A DNA stretch of 64,000 bases, from assembly GCA_016793775.1 (NCBI GenBank), contig JAEULK010000013.1, positions 39,368-103,367 on the forward strand, read 5' to 3'. The notes beneath the pieces were generated by a model, which was not told the origin of the DNA, did no database searches, and was given only the letters and a program-made list of their open reading frames with translations. Position 1 is the stretch's first letter; every line of letters starts with the position of its first letter. Source of the DNA: Sphingopyxis sp. Lineage in GTDB: Bacteria > Pseudomonadota > Alphaproteobacteria > Sphingomonadales > Sphingomonadaceae. Shown here in pieces: positions 48,364-57,171 of the stretch. A program made the translations under genes and the position numbers.

Positions 48364-51300
48364 TCAGAGCTTGAAGGTCGCGTTCACGAAATACTGGCGA
48401 CCGGTGTAATCGTAACCCGAGTACAGCGGCGCGTTGCCGATGGTCGTGTAGTATACGGTGACCCTCGGCGGGTCCTTGTCGAACAGGTTGCGGACACCCG
48501 TCGTGACCTCCAGCCTGTCGTTCACGTGGAACTGAAACGACATGTTGTGGAGGAAATAGGCGGGCGCTTCGATCACGTAGAAGTCGTTGAGGGCATCCAC
48601 GTTGGCCTGGTTCACCACGCCGGTGGTCCGGCTGGTCTGGTTATACACGGCGGTGCCGCTGCTGCCGTCGAACCAGGTCACGCCGTAACGGAAGGTCACC
48701 GGACCCTTGCGATAGGTCACGTCACCCGAACCGACCCAATCCGGAACGTTCAGCGTACCATTTGCGTCGAGCAGGATTTCCTCGGGGAAGGTCCGGTCCG
48801 ACTGTTCGGTGTACTTGGTCACGTTCGCGTTGAGCAGCAGGCGACCGCCGAACAGGTCGGTGCCGAAGCGCAGCGAGCCTTCAAAGCCCTTCACGACGTC
48901 CTCGGCCAGGTTCACGAAGCCGCTGGTGACGGTCAGGATCTGGTTGGCGTCACGCTCGACGAAGCGGCAGAAACCGGCGTTGGGGTCGAAAGCGACACCG
49001 TTGTAACAACGATTGAGGATCGTCGTGCCGCTGAGCGCCGAAACGCCGTTGGTGACCTTGATGTCGAAATAATCGACGGCCAACGCAAACGTCGTGGTGC
49101 CCGGAAGCCGCGGCTTGATGACCGCACCGACCGACCAGTTGCGCGAGGTTTCGGCCGACAGGCCGGTTTCCGCACCGCCGCGCGTGAACGACGTGATGCC
49201 GTTGTTCTGCTGGAAGGTCGCGACGTTGATACCGACCGCGGCGCAGTTCGAAGCGCGCTGCTGTTGTGCCGGGGTATAGGCACCCGGGTTTGGCTGACCA
49301 TTGGCCCGCGGGAAGTTGTCCGCGTCGCAAGGATCGTTTGCCGCGCCGATGAAGCCGCTGGTCGCGCCCAGGAACTGCTCGGCAAGCGCCGGGGCACGAT
49401 AGGACGTGCCATAGCTGCCACGGATGCCGAAGCCTTCGAAGAACTCCCATTCACCCGCGATCTTATAGGTGTAGTCCGAACCATAGGACGCATAGTCGGT
49501 GTAGCGGATCGACGCGTTGAGGTTCAGGTTGTGGAAGAAGGGCTTGTCCGACAGGATCGGGACGAAGACTTCCGCGAAGGCTTCCTTGACGTTGTCCGAA
49601 CCGCGGGTCGGGGTACCGGCGGTCAGGCCGAGCAGGTTGCCGCTGATCGAGTTCGGATCGGGCGTGTCGTCGATGCGTTGCCTGCGATATTCCACGCCGA
49701 GCGCCAGTTGGACGTCGCCGCCCGGCATCTTGAACAGCGGACCGTCGATCGACGCCGTGAAGGTCGATTCGCGGAACTTGGTCGTGCCGATCGTGTTTTG
49801 CAGGATATAGTCGCGCCATGCCTGCGGCAGGTTGCCGCCGACGACATCGGCGCTGAGCGCGGGGGCGGCGACGCAGTTCGCGAAAGTCGCGGCGGAGGCG
49901 CAGCTGAACGAGCCATTGGGGTTTTGCACGACGTTGGTCGAAGCGGCCATGCGATCGATCAGGAACGATTCGATCTCGTAGGTGCCGTCGGTCCACGACT
50001 TGCCGGCATAGACGTCGTAACGCCAGCCATCGAACACGAAGTCGCCGCGAATACCGCCGCCGGCGCGGACATAGTCCACTTCCTGCGACGAGTCGGTGAG
50101 ACCGAAACCGATGAAGGCGCGCGCCGCGATGTTGCGACCGCTGGTGGTGTTCGTCGGAGCTGCGAAGACGCCGTCGCGCAACTCGACCGGGAGTAGCGGG
50201 CTGCCCTGGAGATAGTCGAGCGAAAGCTGGCGATACAGCAGCGAGGACGACTGACGGCGGGTGGCGAGCAGTTCGCCATAGACTTCCGCATTGCCCAAGC
50301 CGCCGACATCGTAGGTGGCTGCGAGGAAGCCCGTATAGGTCTTCACAGGCGTGACCAGCTCTTCTTCCTGGCTGGCCGGGTCGAAGCTGTCGCGGTCATA
50401 GGTGCCGACGCCCAGATAGCCCGGAAGCGAGCCGCCGCCCTGGCCCGGTGCCGGGACGAAGCGGTTGAAGTTGCCCAGCGTGCCGCTGGTGCGACCGATG
50501 CCGGTGCGGATCGGCGTGCCGAGCGTGTTGATCGTCACGCCGCCATTGTCGATCGTGAAGCAGTTGCGCGGATCGCCGAGCGGGAACGGATCGTCCGAGC
50601 CGAAAGCACCGTCCGGACCCGTCCGGAAGCCCGGAATGGGGCAACTGGTGAAGCCGCGGTCGTTCAGGCGCAGCGCATTGCGCTGACGATATTCGACCGA
50701 ACCGATGACGTTCAGGCGATCGGTGCCGAAACCGAAGGTCGCGGCGATACGCTTGTCGACGCCGGCGCCCACTTCGGGAACGTTGACCTGCGCGTCGATG
50801 GTCAGGCCACGAACCTTGCTGTCGGTGATGATGTTGACGACGCCCGCGACCGCGTCCGAACCGTAAACCGACGAAGCGCCGGCCTTCAGGACTTCGATAC
50901 GCTCGACGATGGCGGTCGGCAGCACGTTAAGGTCGGCCGCGAGGACGTTGCCGCGGGTACCGGCGGGCGCAATGCGGCGGCCGTTCAGCAGAACCAGCGT
51001 GCGCGCCGGGCCCAGGTTGCGCAGACCCAGCGTGTTCGCGCCGGTGCCGCCGGCGGTAACGAAGCCGCCGTAGAAGTTGTTGATCTGGCCAGCGCCGGCG
51101 GTCACTTCCGCGCTCTGCAGCGCGTCGGTCGCGCTGTTGAAGCCCGACTGGGTGATCTCTTCGGCGGTGACGACGGTGATCGGTTCGATCGCGTTATATT
51201 CGTCGCGGCGAATGCGCGACCCGGTGACGACGATGTCCGACGACTGGCCGACGGTCACGTCGCTGTCGCAGACGCCATCTTCATTGGCGTCGGCGCAATT

Positions 51301-51399
51301 TGCGGCGGCGGCAGGTGTATCTTGAGCGAAAACAGGTTGGCTTACGGAAATGGCCACTGCAAAGGCAGCAGCACCCATAAGCAGGTGCGACTTATTCAT
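48364..51399 (-). CDS. TonB-dependent outer-membrane receptor
   Basis: A 1011-residue receptor. Signal peptide KSHLLMGAAAFAVAISVSQP then VFAQ; TonB-box region SDIVVTGSRIRRDEYNAIEP; plug domain with VVTAEEITQSGF, GLRNLGPARTLVLLNGRRIAP and VLKAGASSVYGSDAVAGVVNI; then a 22-strand barrel ending in YFVNATFKL with a terminal aromatic/hydrophobic pattern. The plug variant with a GRR-IAP loop is common in sphingomonad receptors for plant-derived or peptide ligands; no siderophore or sugar genes are adjacent, so the ligand is unknown. The ATG follows GGGGAG; a TTG or upstream Met 27 nt earlier is not preferred. Confidence 0.92.
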   Translation of the reverse strand: MNKSHLLMGAAAFAVAISVSQPVFAQDTPAAAANCADANEDGVCDSDVTVGQSSDIVVTGSRIRRDEYNAIEPITVVTAEEITQSGFNSATDALQSAEVTAGAGQINNFYGGFVTAGGTGANTLGLRNLGPARTLVLLNGRRIAPAGTRGNVLAADLNVLPTAIVERIEVLKAGASSVYGSDAVAGVVNIITDSKVRGLTIDAQVNVPEVGAGVDKRIAATFGFGTDRLNVIGSVEYRQRNALRLNDRGFTSCPIPGFRTGPDGAFGSDDPFPLGDPRNCFTIDNGGVTINTLGTPIRTGIGRTSGTLGNFNRFVPAPGQGGGSLPGYLGVGTYDRDSFDPASQEEELVTPVKTYTGFLAATYDVGGLGNAEVYGELLATRRQSSSLLYRQLSLDYLQGSPLLPVELRDGVFAAPTNTTSGRNIAARAFIGFGLTDSSQEVDYVRAGGGIRGDFVFDGWRYDVYAGKSWTDGTYEIESFLIDRMAASTNVVQNPNGSFSCASAATFANCVAAPALSADVVGGNLPQAWRDYILQNTIGTTKFRESTFTASIDGPLFKMPGGDVQLALGVEYRRQRIDDTPDPNSISGNLLGLTAGTPTRGSDNVKEAFAEVFVPILSDKPFFHNLNLNASIRYTDYASYGSDYTYKIAGEWEFFEGFGIRGSYGTSYRAPALAEQFLGATSGFIGAANDPCDADNFPRANGQPNPGAYTPAQQQRASNCAAVGINVATFQQNNGITSFTRGGAETGLSAETSRNWSVGAVIKPRLPGTTTFALAVDYFDIKVTNGVSALSGTTILNRCYNGVAFDPNAGFCRFVERDANQILTVTSGFVNLAEDVVKGFEGSLRFGTDLFGGRLLLNANVTKYTEQSDRTFPEEILLDANGTLNVPDWVGSGDVTYRKGPVTFRYGVTWFDGSSGTAVYNQTSRTTGVVNQANVDALNDFYVIEAPAYFLHNMSFQFHVNDRLEVTTGVRNLFDKDPPRVTVYYTTIGNAPLYSGYDYTGRQYFVNATFKL

Positions 51400-51426
51400 C
51401 TGGTAACTCCCCGGTTGTCCGTTCAA

Positions 51427-51899
51427 AAATCAAGATGAACGGATTGCGGCTTAAAAAGACGGAAAACGAAAACCGCACAAGCCCCGCATGGCAATTTTCT
51501 TACCGCTTTACCGCATCGCGATGACATTGTGTCATTTTGGCAACAGTAAAAAGCACCTGCGACGATGAGGGGCGAGCAACAAGCTTGTTGCAGCGCGACA
51601 GGAATCGCGTGGCGGATGGGTTACGTGTCGGGAATAATATCAAGAATCAGGTATCGGGTGAAACTAAGTTGCTTTGGCGCCATGTCGGCTTTGTCACCGT
51701 CCGGTCGCCGCCTACGACCCGTACCTCGTGGTGGCGAGCGGCAACCGGCGGCTCGGATAGGCGACGGTCATCTCGAATCGGCCGACGCATCCGCGATCAT
51801 GTTGCGATGCATCATATATTGATGCTACCATCCCGCTTTATCGTTCAAGCCCGGCGCGGCGGGGTCGCCTTTGCCACCGGACCAGGGAGAGTTATCGCG
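51427..51899. other. 470-nt divergent gap between TonB receptor and phaR
   Basis: It is less GC-rich than its surroundings and holds no convincing gene. It should contain both promoters. The one clear feature is a perfect 6-3-6 palindrome at 51521-51535. An open frame running into phaR has no start signal. Confidence 0.6.
51521..51535. promoter_or_regulatory. ATGACA-TTG-TGTCAT operator-like palindrome
   Basis: A perfect inverted repeat with 6-bp arms located ~120 nt upstream of the TonB receptor start. The position suits a regulator of the receptor; the factor is unknown. Confidence 0.35.
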
Positions 51900-52442
51900 A
51901 TGGCGAAGTCCAAGGCGTCGGCCGATGGCGAGACGGTCATCATCAAGAAATATGCGAACCGGCGCCTCTATGACACCGAACGCAGCTGCTACATCACGCT
52001 CGAGGATCTCGGCACGATGGTGCGCGACGGGCGCGAGTTCAGCGTCGTCGATGCCAAGAGCGGCGAAGATATCACGCATAATGTCCTGACTCAGATCATC
52101 ATGGACGAGGAAACGCGCGGCGAGACGCTGCTTCCCGTCAATTTCCTGCGCCACCTGATCGGCATGTACGGCGACAAGATGCAGTCGATGGTGCCGCAAT
52201 ATCTCGAGGCATCGATGACCGCGTTCCGCAAGAATCAGCAGGACGTGCGCTCGGCGCTCGAAGGCGCTTTGGGCTCGAACCCGCTCGCCGAGCTGACGCG
52301 CCGCAACCTCGAGATGTTCCAGCAGGCGGCGGGCGCCTTCATCCCGGGCGCGGCGGGCAACAGCAAGGCCAAGGATGCGGAAATCGCGGCGCTCAAGGCC
52401 GAAGTGGCCGAGCTCAGGGCGGAACTCGCCAAGAAGAAATAA
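51900..52442 (+). CDS. phaR: Polyhydroxyalkanoate synthesis repressor PhaR
   Basis: A 180-residue DNA- and polyester-binding repressor. N-terminal PHB_acc_N domain: VIIKKYANRRLYDTERSCYI, TLEDLGTMVRDGREFSVVDA; next ILTQIIMDEE-type segment (VLTQIIMDEETRGETLLPVN) and FLRHLIGMYGDKMQSMVPQYL. The C-terminus is a Lys/Ala/Glu coiled coil (AALKAEVAELRAELAKKK). No PHA synthase or phasin gene is next to it. Propionyl-CoA control in this window and PHA both bear on acyl-CoA balance. Confidence 0.93.
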   Translation: MAKSKASADGETVIIKKYANRRLYDTERSCYITLEDLGTMVRDGREFSVVDAKSGEDITHNVLTQIIMDEETRGETLLPVNFLRHLIGMYGDKMQSMVPQYLEASMTAFRKNQQDVRSALEGALGSNPLAELTRRNLEMFQQAAGAFIPGAAGNSKAKDAEIAALKAEVAELRAELAKKK

Positions 52443-52484
52443 GAAGGGCTTCTCCCGCCCTCAACGACGGAAAATCATAATCCC

Positions 52485-54011
52485 ATGGTCAAACATGCGC
52501 TCAGCGTAACCCGGCAGGCCGACTTCGCGGCCTGGTATCAGGATGTCATTGCCGAGGCCGACCTCGCCGAGGAATCGGGGGTGCGCGGCTGCATGGTGAT
52601 CAAGCCGTGGGGGTACGGCATCTGGGAACGCATTCAAAAGGTGATGGACGCCGCGATCAAGGATGCCGGCGTCCAGAATGCTTATTTCCCGCTCTTCATC
52701 CCCTTGAGCTTCTTCGAGAAGGAAGCCGACCATGTCGATGGTTTCGCGAAGGAAATGGCGGTCGTCACGCACCACCGGCTGATCCAGGACGCGAAGGGCA
52801 AGCTCGTTCCCGATCCCGAGGCGAAGCTCGAGGAGCCGCTGATCGTCCGTCCGACGTCGGAGACGGTGATCGGCAGCGCGATGAGCCGCTGGGTGCAGAG
52901 CTGGCGCGACCTGCCGCTGAAGGTCAACCAATGGGCCAATGTCGTGCGCTGGGAAATGCGCACCCGCATGTTCCTGCGCACCAGCGAATTCCTGTGGCAG
53001 GAAGGCCATACCGCGCACGCCGACAAGGACGACGCGATGGCCGAGACGCTGCGCGCGCTCGAAATGTACCGCGCCTTCGCCGAGGATGTCCTCGCGATGC
53101 CCGTCGTCGCGGGCGAGAAGCCCGAGAACGAGCGTTTCCCGGGCGCGGTCGCGACCTATTCGATCGAGGCGATGATGCAGGATGGCAAGGCCTTGCAGGC
53201 CGGCACCTCGCATTATCTGGGCACCGGCTTCGCCGAGGCGGCGAACATCCGCTACCAGGACAAGGACGGCGGCCACAGCCTCTGCCACACGACCAGCTGG
53301 GGCACATCGACGCGGATGATCGGCGGGGTCATCATGACGCATGGCGACGACGATGGCCTCCGCTGTCCGCCGCGCATCGCGCCGCACCAGATCGTCATCG
53401 TGCCGATGCTGCGCGACAATGACGAGGATGTGGCGATCCTCGATTATTGCCGCGATCTGGAGGCGAGCCTCAAGGCGCTCGACGCCTTCCGCGAACCCGT
53501 GCGCGTGCTGCTCGACACCAGCGGCGCCAAGGCGCAGACCAAGCGCTGGGGCTGGGTCAAGAAGGGCGCACCGGTAATCGTCGAAATCGGTCCGCGCGAC
53601 GTCGCGGGCGGCAATGTCGCGGTCATCCGCCGCGACCGGCTGTACAAGGACGACGGCAAGCTCGACACCGCCTTCGTCGCCAAGGGCGATTTCGTCGCAG
53701 CTGCGGTGGCGATGCTCGAAGATATCCAGACCGGCCTCTACGCCGAGGCCAAGGCGCGGCTCGATACGAACATCGCCCGCGATGTCTCGGATCTGAAAGC
53801 GCATTTCGCCGGCGACGACAAGGTCGTCGGCTGGGCCGAGGTGCAATGGTCGCGCCCGACCGGCGCCGCGCTCGACACGATCGTCGAGCAGTTGAAGGCG
53901 CTGAAGCTGACGATGCGCAACACGCCGCTCGATGCCGCCCCGGCCGACGGCGCCTGCTTCTTCACCGGCGAGCCCGCGGTCGAACGTGTGCTCGTGGGAC
54001 GCACCTATTGA
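52485..54011 (+). CDS. proS: Prolyl-tRNA synthetase, archaeal/eukaryote-like type
   Basis: Charges tRNA(Pro). The class II core reads FPLFIPLSFFEKEADHVDGF (motif 1 area), NVVRWEMRTRMFLRTSEFLW with QEGHTAHADKDDA (motif 2), and GGVIMTHGDDDGLRCPPRIA (motif 3). The order and spacing, the HTAHA box and the C-terminal extension after the anticodon domain (ends VERVLVGRTY) match the eukaryote/archaeon-like form, without the bacterial INS editing domain between motifs 2 and 3. The 508-residue length fits that form. It may have entered the lineage by old transfer. Confidence 0.92.
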   Translation: MVKHALSVTRQADFAAWYQDVIAEADLAEESGVRGCMVIKPWGYGIWERIQKVMDAAIKDAGVQNAYFPLFIPLSFFEKEADHVDGFAKEMAVVTHHRLIQDAKGKLVPDPEAKLEEPLIVRPTSETVIGSAMSRWVQSWRDLPLKVNQWANVVRWEMRTRMFLRTSEFLWQEGHTAHADKDDAMAETLRALEMYRAFAEDVLAMPVVAGEKPENERFPGAVATYSIEAMMQDGKALQAGTSHYLGTGFAEAANIRYQDKDGGHSLCHTTSWGTSTRMIGGVIMTHGDDDGLRCPPRIAPHQIVIVPMLRDNDEDVAILDYCRDLEASLKALDAFREPVRVLLDTSGAKAQTKRWGWVKKGAPVIVEIGPRDVAGGNVAVIRRDRLYKDDGKLDTAFVAKGDFVAAAVAMLEDIQTGLYAEAKARLDTNIARDVSDLKAHFAGDDKVVGWAEVQWSRPTGAALDTIVEQLKALKLTMRNTPLDAAPADGACFFTGEPAVERVLVGRTY

Positions 54012-54015
54012 TCTC

Positions 54016-54166
54016 GTTCGCGCGGAGACGCGGAGACGCGGAGATATTGCGCCTGCCGCAAAGCGACGATCCTCGTCCAACGCTGCGGCCAGTCGCGCCG
54101 TGGGATAAAGTACGGGGCCTCGCGGCCCGAGCCATCCCCTCCGCGTCTCCGCGTCTCCGCGCGAAC
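54016..54166. repeat. Gene-less inverted-repeat unit, CGCGGAGA type
   Basis: Two perfect 28-bp arms in inverted orientation (54016-54043 and 54139-54166; the left arm begins GTTCGCGCGGAGACGCGGAG) enclose 95 bp without an ORF. The arms are made of a CGCGGAGA tandem and resemble those around the GxxExxY gene. It fills the gap between proS and rnr. Confidence 0.8.
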
Positions 54167-54180
54167 CATTTGGACGTCCG

Positions 54181-56598
54181 ATGAAAAAACCCAAGCCGCA
54201 ACCCGGCCTTCCCACGCCCGACCAGATTCTGCGCTTCATCGCCGACAGCAGCGATGCGGTCGGCAAGCGCGAGATCGCCAAGCATTTCGGCCTCCACGGC
54301 AATGACAAGATCGCGCTGAAGGCGCTGCTCAAGGACATGACCGACGAGGGGCTCGTCGACATGGCGCCGGGGCGCGCCTTCCACAAACATGGCGGGCTGC
54401 CGAAGGTAACGGTGCTGCGCGTTGCGGCGATTGAGGGCAGCAACGTCTGGGCGGTGCCCGACCGCTGGGAAGGCGCGGGCGCGCCGCCGCGGCTGCGCGT
54501 CATGGAGCAAGGTCGCAAGGGCGCGCTTGGCGTCGGCGACCGCGTGCTCGCGCGCACCGAGGAGCGCGGCGGCGGCCATGTCGCGCATCCGATGAAGCGG
54601 CTGCAGGCGAGCGCCGAACTCGTCATCGGCGTGCTCGTCCACGACACCGGCCCCGGCGGCAAAGCGATGACCTGGCTGCGCCCCGCCGACAAGCGCGCGC
54701 GTTTCGACTTCGCGGTCGCCGACATGGGCGACGCCGGTATCGGCGACCTGGTCCGCGCCGAGCTGACCGGACGCGGCCCCGCGACCAAGGCCAAGGTGAT
54801 CGAGCGCATCGGCGATCCCTTCGCGCCCAAGGCGCTCAGCATGATCGCGATCGCGCGCCACGAAATCCCGCATATATTCGGCGCCGAGACGATCGCCGAG
54901 GCCGAACGCGCGGCGAAACTGCCGCTGACGCCCGAGGGGCGCGAGGATCTGCGCGACCTGCCGATCGTCGCGATCGACCCGATCGACGCGCGCGACCATG
55001 ACGACGCGGTGTGGGCGATCCCCGACGACGATGCGACCAACAGGGGCGGCTTCAAGGCGATCGTCGCGATCGCCGACGTGAGCTATTATGTCCGCCCCGA
55101 CGGCGAACTCGACCGCGAGGCGCGGCGGCGCGGCAACAGCGTCTATTTCCCCGACCGCGTCGTGCCGATGCTGCCCGAAACGCTCTCCGCCGGCGTCTGC
55201 TCGCTCAAAGCCGGCGAGGATCGCGCCGCGATGGCGTGCCACCTCGTCATCGACAAGCATGGCAAGGTGACGTCATGGCGTTTCGCCCGCGCGCTGGTGC
55301 GGCTGCGCGCGAACATCGCCTATGAACAGGCGCAGGCGATGATCGATGGCGAGCCGATCCTCCCCGGAACGGGGAGGGGGACCAGCGAAGCTGGTGGAGG
55401 GGTACCCTCGGGGAAGCGTGCCGCCGAAACCTCGCGCAAACCGCCCGTACCCCTCCACCATCCTGCGGATGGTTCCCCTCCCCCTGCGGGAGAGGATCTT
55501 TTGCCCGCGCTCCAGAATCTCTGGGCCTGCTGGGCGCTGCTGGCGACCGCGCGCGCCGCCCGCGCGCCGCTCGACCTCGACCTGCCCGAACGCCAGGTCA
55601 TCCTCGACGAGAAGGGCGGGATCGCCGAAATCCGCGTGCGCGACCGGCTCGATTCGATGCGGCTGATCGAGGATTATATGATCGCGGCGAATGTCGCGGC
55701 GGCGAAGGCGCTCGAGGCGAAGAAATCGCCGGTGATGTACCGCATCCACGAACCGCCGAGCCGCGAAAAGCTGGTCAGCCTCAAGGATTATCTCGAAACC
55801 TTCGAACAAAGTTTCGCGCTCGGGCAGGTCATCACCCCCGCGGTGTTCAATCGGCTGATCGACGGCTTTTCCGAAGACGACCGGTTGCCCGAGATCATGC
55901 AGGCGATCCTGCGTAGCCAGACCCAGGCCTATTATGGTCCCGCCAACGCCGGCCATTTCGGCCTCGCGCTCGGCAGCTACGCGCATTTTACCTCGCCGAT
56001 CCGCCGCTACGCCGACCTGATCGTCCACCGCGCGCTCGTCGACAGCTACAAACTCGAAGTACCCGGCAAGCCGAAAGACCTGCCCGCGCGTACCGGGCTG
56101 GGCGAGGCCGATGCCAAGGGATTGTCGCGCATCGGCGAGGCGATCAGCGCGCTGGAGCGCCGCGCGATGGAGGCCGAGCGCGAGACGATCGACCGCTATG
56201 TCGCGGCCTATCTCGCCAACAAGGCGGGCGAGATCGTCGCGGCGCGGATCACCGGGGTGCAGCCCTTCGGCTTTTTCGCGACGGTCGACGGGCTCGGCGG
56301 CGACGGGCTGGTGCCGGTGTCGACTTTGGGCAGCGAGCGCTTCTTCTACGACGAGGCGGCGCGGACGCTCGACAGCGAGCATGGCCGGGTGAGCTACACC
56401 GTGGGCCAGCGGCTCGACCTGCGGCTGATGGAGGCGAATCCGGTGAGCGGCGCGCTGCGGTTCGAGCTGCCCGATGCGCCCGAGGGCGGTTTCCGCGATC
56501 GTCCGGTTCGGCGCGACGGGCTCAAGAAGGCGGGCAAGCATGTCGTCGGCAAGCGCGGCCGGCCGGCGAATATCAAGCATAAGGGGCGGAAAAGATAA
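54181..56598 (+). CDS. rnr: Ribonuclease R, with a repeat-encoded insertion
   Basis: 3'-5' exoribonuclease for structured RNA. N-terminal winged-helix-like and cold-shock domains, then the RNB catalytic domain: RDLPIVAIDPIDARDHDDAVW with its metal-binding aspartates, GGFKAIVAIADVSYYVRPDG, YFPDRVVPMLPETLS, and YAHFTSPIRRYADLIVHRAL; a C-terminal S1 domain (GEIVAARITGVQPFGFFATV) and a basic tail (GKRGRPANIKHKGRKR). At residues ~393-439 about 45 extra residues (PILPGTGRGTSEAGGGVPSG onward) come from an in-frame palindromic repeat. The frame is intact, so the enzyme may work with this loop. Confidence 0.94.
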   Translation: MKKPKPQPGLPTPDQILRFIADSSDAVGKREIAKHFGLHGNDKIALKALLKDMTDEGLVDMAPGRAFHKHGGLPKVTVLRVAAIEGSNVWAVPDRWEGAGAPPRLRVMEQGRKGALGVGDRVLARTEERGGGHVAHPMKRLQASAELVIGVLVHDTGPGGKAMTWLRPADKRARFDFAVADMGDAGIGDLVRAELTGRGPATKAKVIERIGDPFAPKALSMIAIARHEIPHIFGAETIAEAERAAKLPLTPEGREDLRDLPIVAIDPIDARDHDDAVWAIPDDDATNRGGFKAIVAIADVSYYVRPDGELDREARRRGNSVYFPDRVVPMLPETLSAGVCSLKAGEDRAAMACHLVIDKHGKVTSWRFARALVRLRANIAYEQAQAMIDGEPILPGTGRGTSEAGGGVPSGKRAAETSRKPPVPLHHPADGSPPPAGEDLLPALQNLWACWALLATARAARAPLDLDLPERQVILDEKGGIAEIRVRDRLDSMRLIEDYMIAANVAAAKALEAKKSPVMYRIHEPPSREKLVSLKDYLETFEQSFALGQVITPAVFNRLIDGFSEDDRLPEIMQAILRSQTQAYYGPANAGHFGLALGSYAHFTSPIRRYADLIVHRALVDSYKLEVPGKPKDLPARTGLGEADAKGLSRIGEAISALERRAMEAERETIDRYVAAYLANKAGEIVAARITGVQPFGFFATVDGLGGDGLVPVSTLGSERFFYDEAARTLDSEHGRVSYTVGQRLDLRLMEANPVSGALRFELPDAPEGGFRDRPVRRDGLKKAGKHVVGKRGRPANIKHKGRKR
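55360..55497. repeat. In-frame GGGAGGGG palindromic repeat within rnr
   Basis: The left arm GGGGAGGGGGACCAGCGAAG, ending TGGTGGAGGGGTA, is mirrored by TACCCCTCCACCATCC...GGTTCCCCTCCCC on the right. The length is compatible with uninterrupted translation. It is the same repeat type as at 56.6 kb and around the DUF559 gene. Confidence 0.8.
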
Positions 56599-56603
56599 CG
56601 GGT

Positions 56604-56702
56604 TCCCCTCCCTGCAAGGGAGGGGCTAGGGGTGGCTGCGAGCGGAGCGAGCCGCACTACCGTTGCTACCCACCCCCGACCCCTCCCTTGCAGGGAGAGG
56701 GG
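56604..56702. repeat. CCCCTCCCTGCAAGGGAGGGG paired palindromes
   Basis: Two hairpins, CCCCTCCCTGCAAGGGAGGG (from 56605) and CCCCTCCCTTGCAGGGAGAG (from ~56679), enclose AGCGAGCGGAGC-like sequence. They lie between rnr and the decayed gene pair and can terminate both sides. Confidence 0.75.
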
Positions 56703-56703
56703 A

Positions 56704-56925
56704 TTACCCGCCCGCCAATCGCTGCAACAACGCAGCACTCTCCGCATCGGCCGGAAAAAACGCCTCGATCGCCAATTCCGACAGCGTGATATCCACGGGC
56801 GTCCCGAAGATCGTCACCGTCGAGACGAAGCCGATCCGCCCCGCGATCGTGTCGAGCAGCATCGGCACCGCGATGCTGCTCACCGCGCCATGGCCGCTGT
56901 CGTTCGCGGGTCCCGGATAGTCTGC
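56704..56925 (-). pseudogene. C-terminal remnant of a regulator-like protein (possibly MmyB/XRE type)
   Basis: The minus-strand frame ends with GAVSSIAVPMLLDTIAGRIG, then FVSTVTIFGTPVDITLSELA, IEAFFPADAESAALLQRLAGG. I recall similar ends in XRE regulators with the MmyB ligand-binding domain, but the match is from memory. The helix-turn-helix part is missing: upstream of about 56925 the frame turns into the antisense of the next remnant. There is no start codon or ribosome site of its own. Confidence 0.45.
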
Positions 56926-57171
56926 GATTTCGCCGCGGGGCGGCTGATGGTCGTCGCCGCAAGGCAGAAGGTGCCGAGCGCCGCGCTGGTCAAGCTGATC
57001 GCGCGCGGCAATCTCGGCTGGGTCGCGGCGAGCTTTGCGGTGGTCGCGACCTATGCCGGCCAGATGACGGGCATCGGCATCGCGGTCGTCGTTGCGCAGG
57101 CGCTCGGCGTGCTCGGCTTCGCGATCCTCCAAGGCAAGGGCGCCGCCGTTCCGCGCGCGGTCCTGATCTAG
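56925..57171 (+). pseudogene. C-terminal remnant of a small integral membrane protein
   Basis: The frame reads CDFAAGRLMVVAARQKVPSA then ALVKLIARGNLGWVAASFAV and ends in two hydrophobic helices (TGIGIAVVVAQALGVLGFAIL). It looks like the last two or three helices of a ~130-residue four-helix protein; the first helices and start are missing. It begins at the same point where the opposite-strand regulator remnant ends, so one deletion seems to have removed both 5' parts and the shared promoter. Confidence 0.5.

Noticed and set aside
49094-49279. Small ORFs on the plus strand within the TonB receptor gene
   Set aside because: They lie antisense to a continuous receptor frame and lack starts or motifs.
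56632-57171. A single 179-residue gene on the plus strand
   Set aside because: Only its last ~80 residues look like protein; the first part is antisense of the regulator remnant and repeat sequence.
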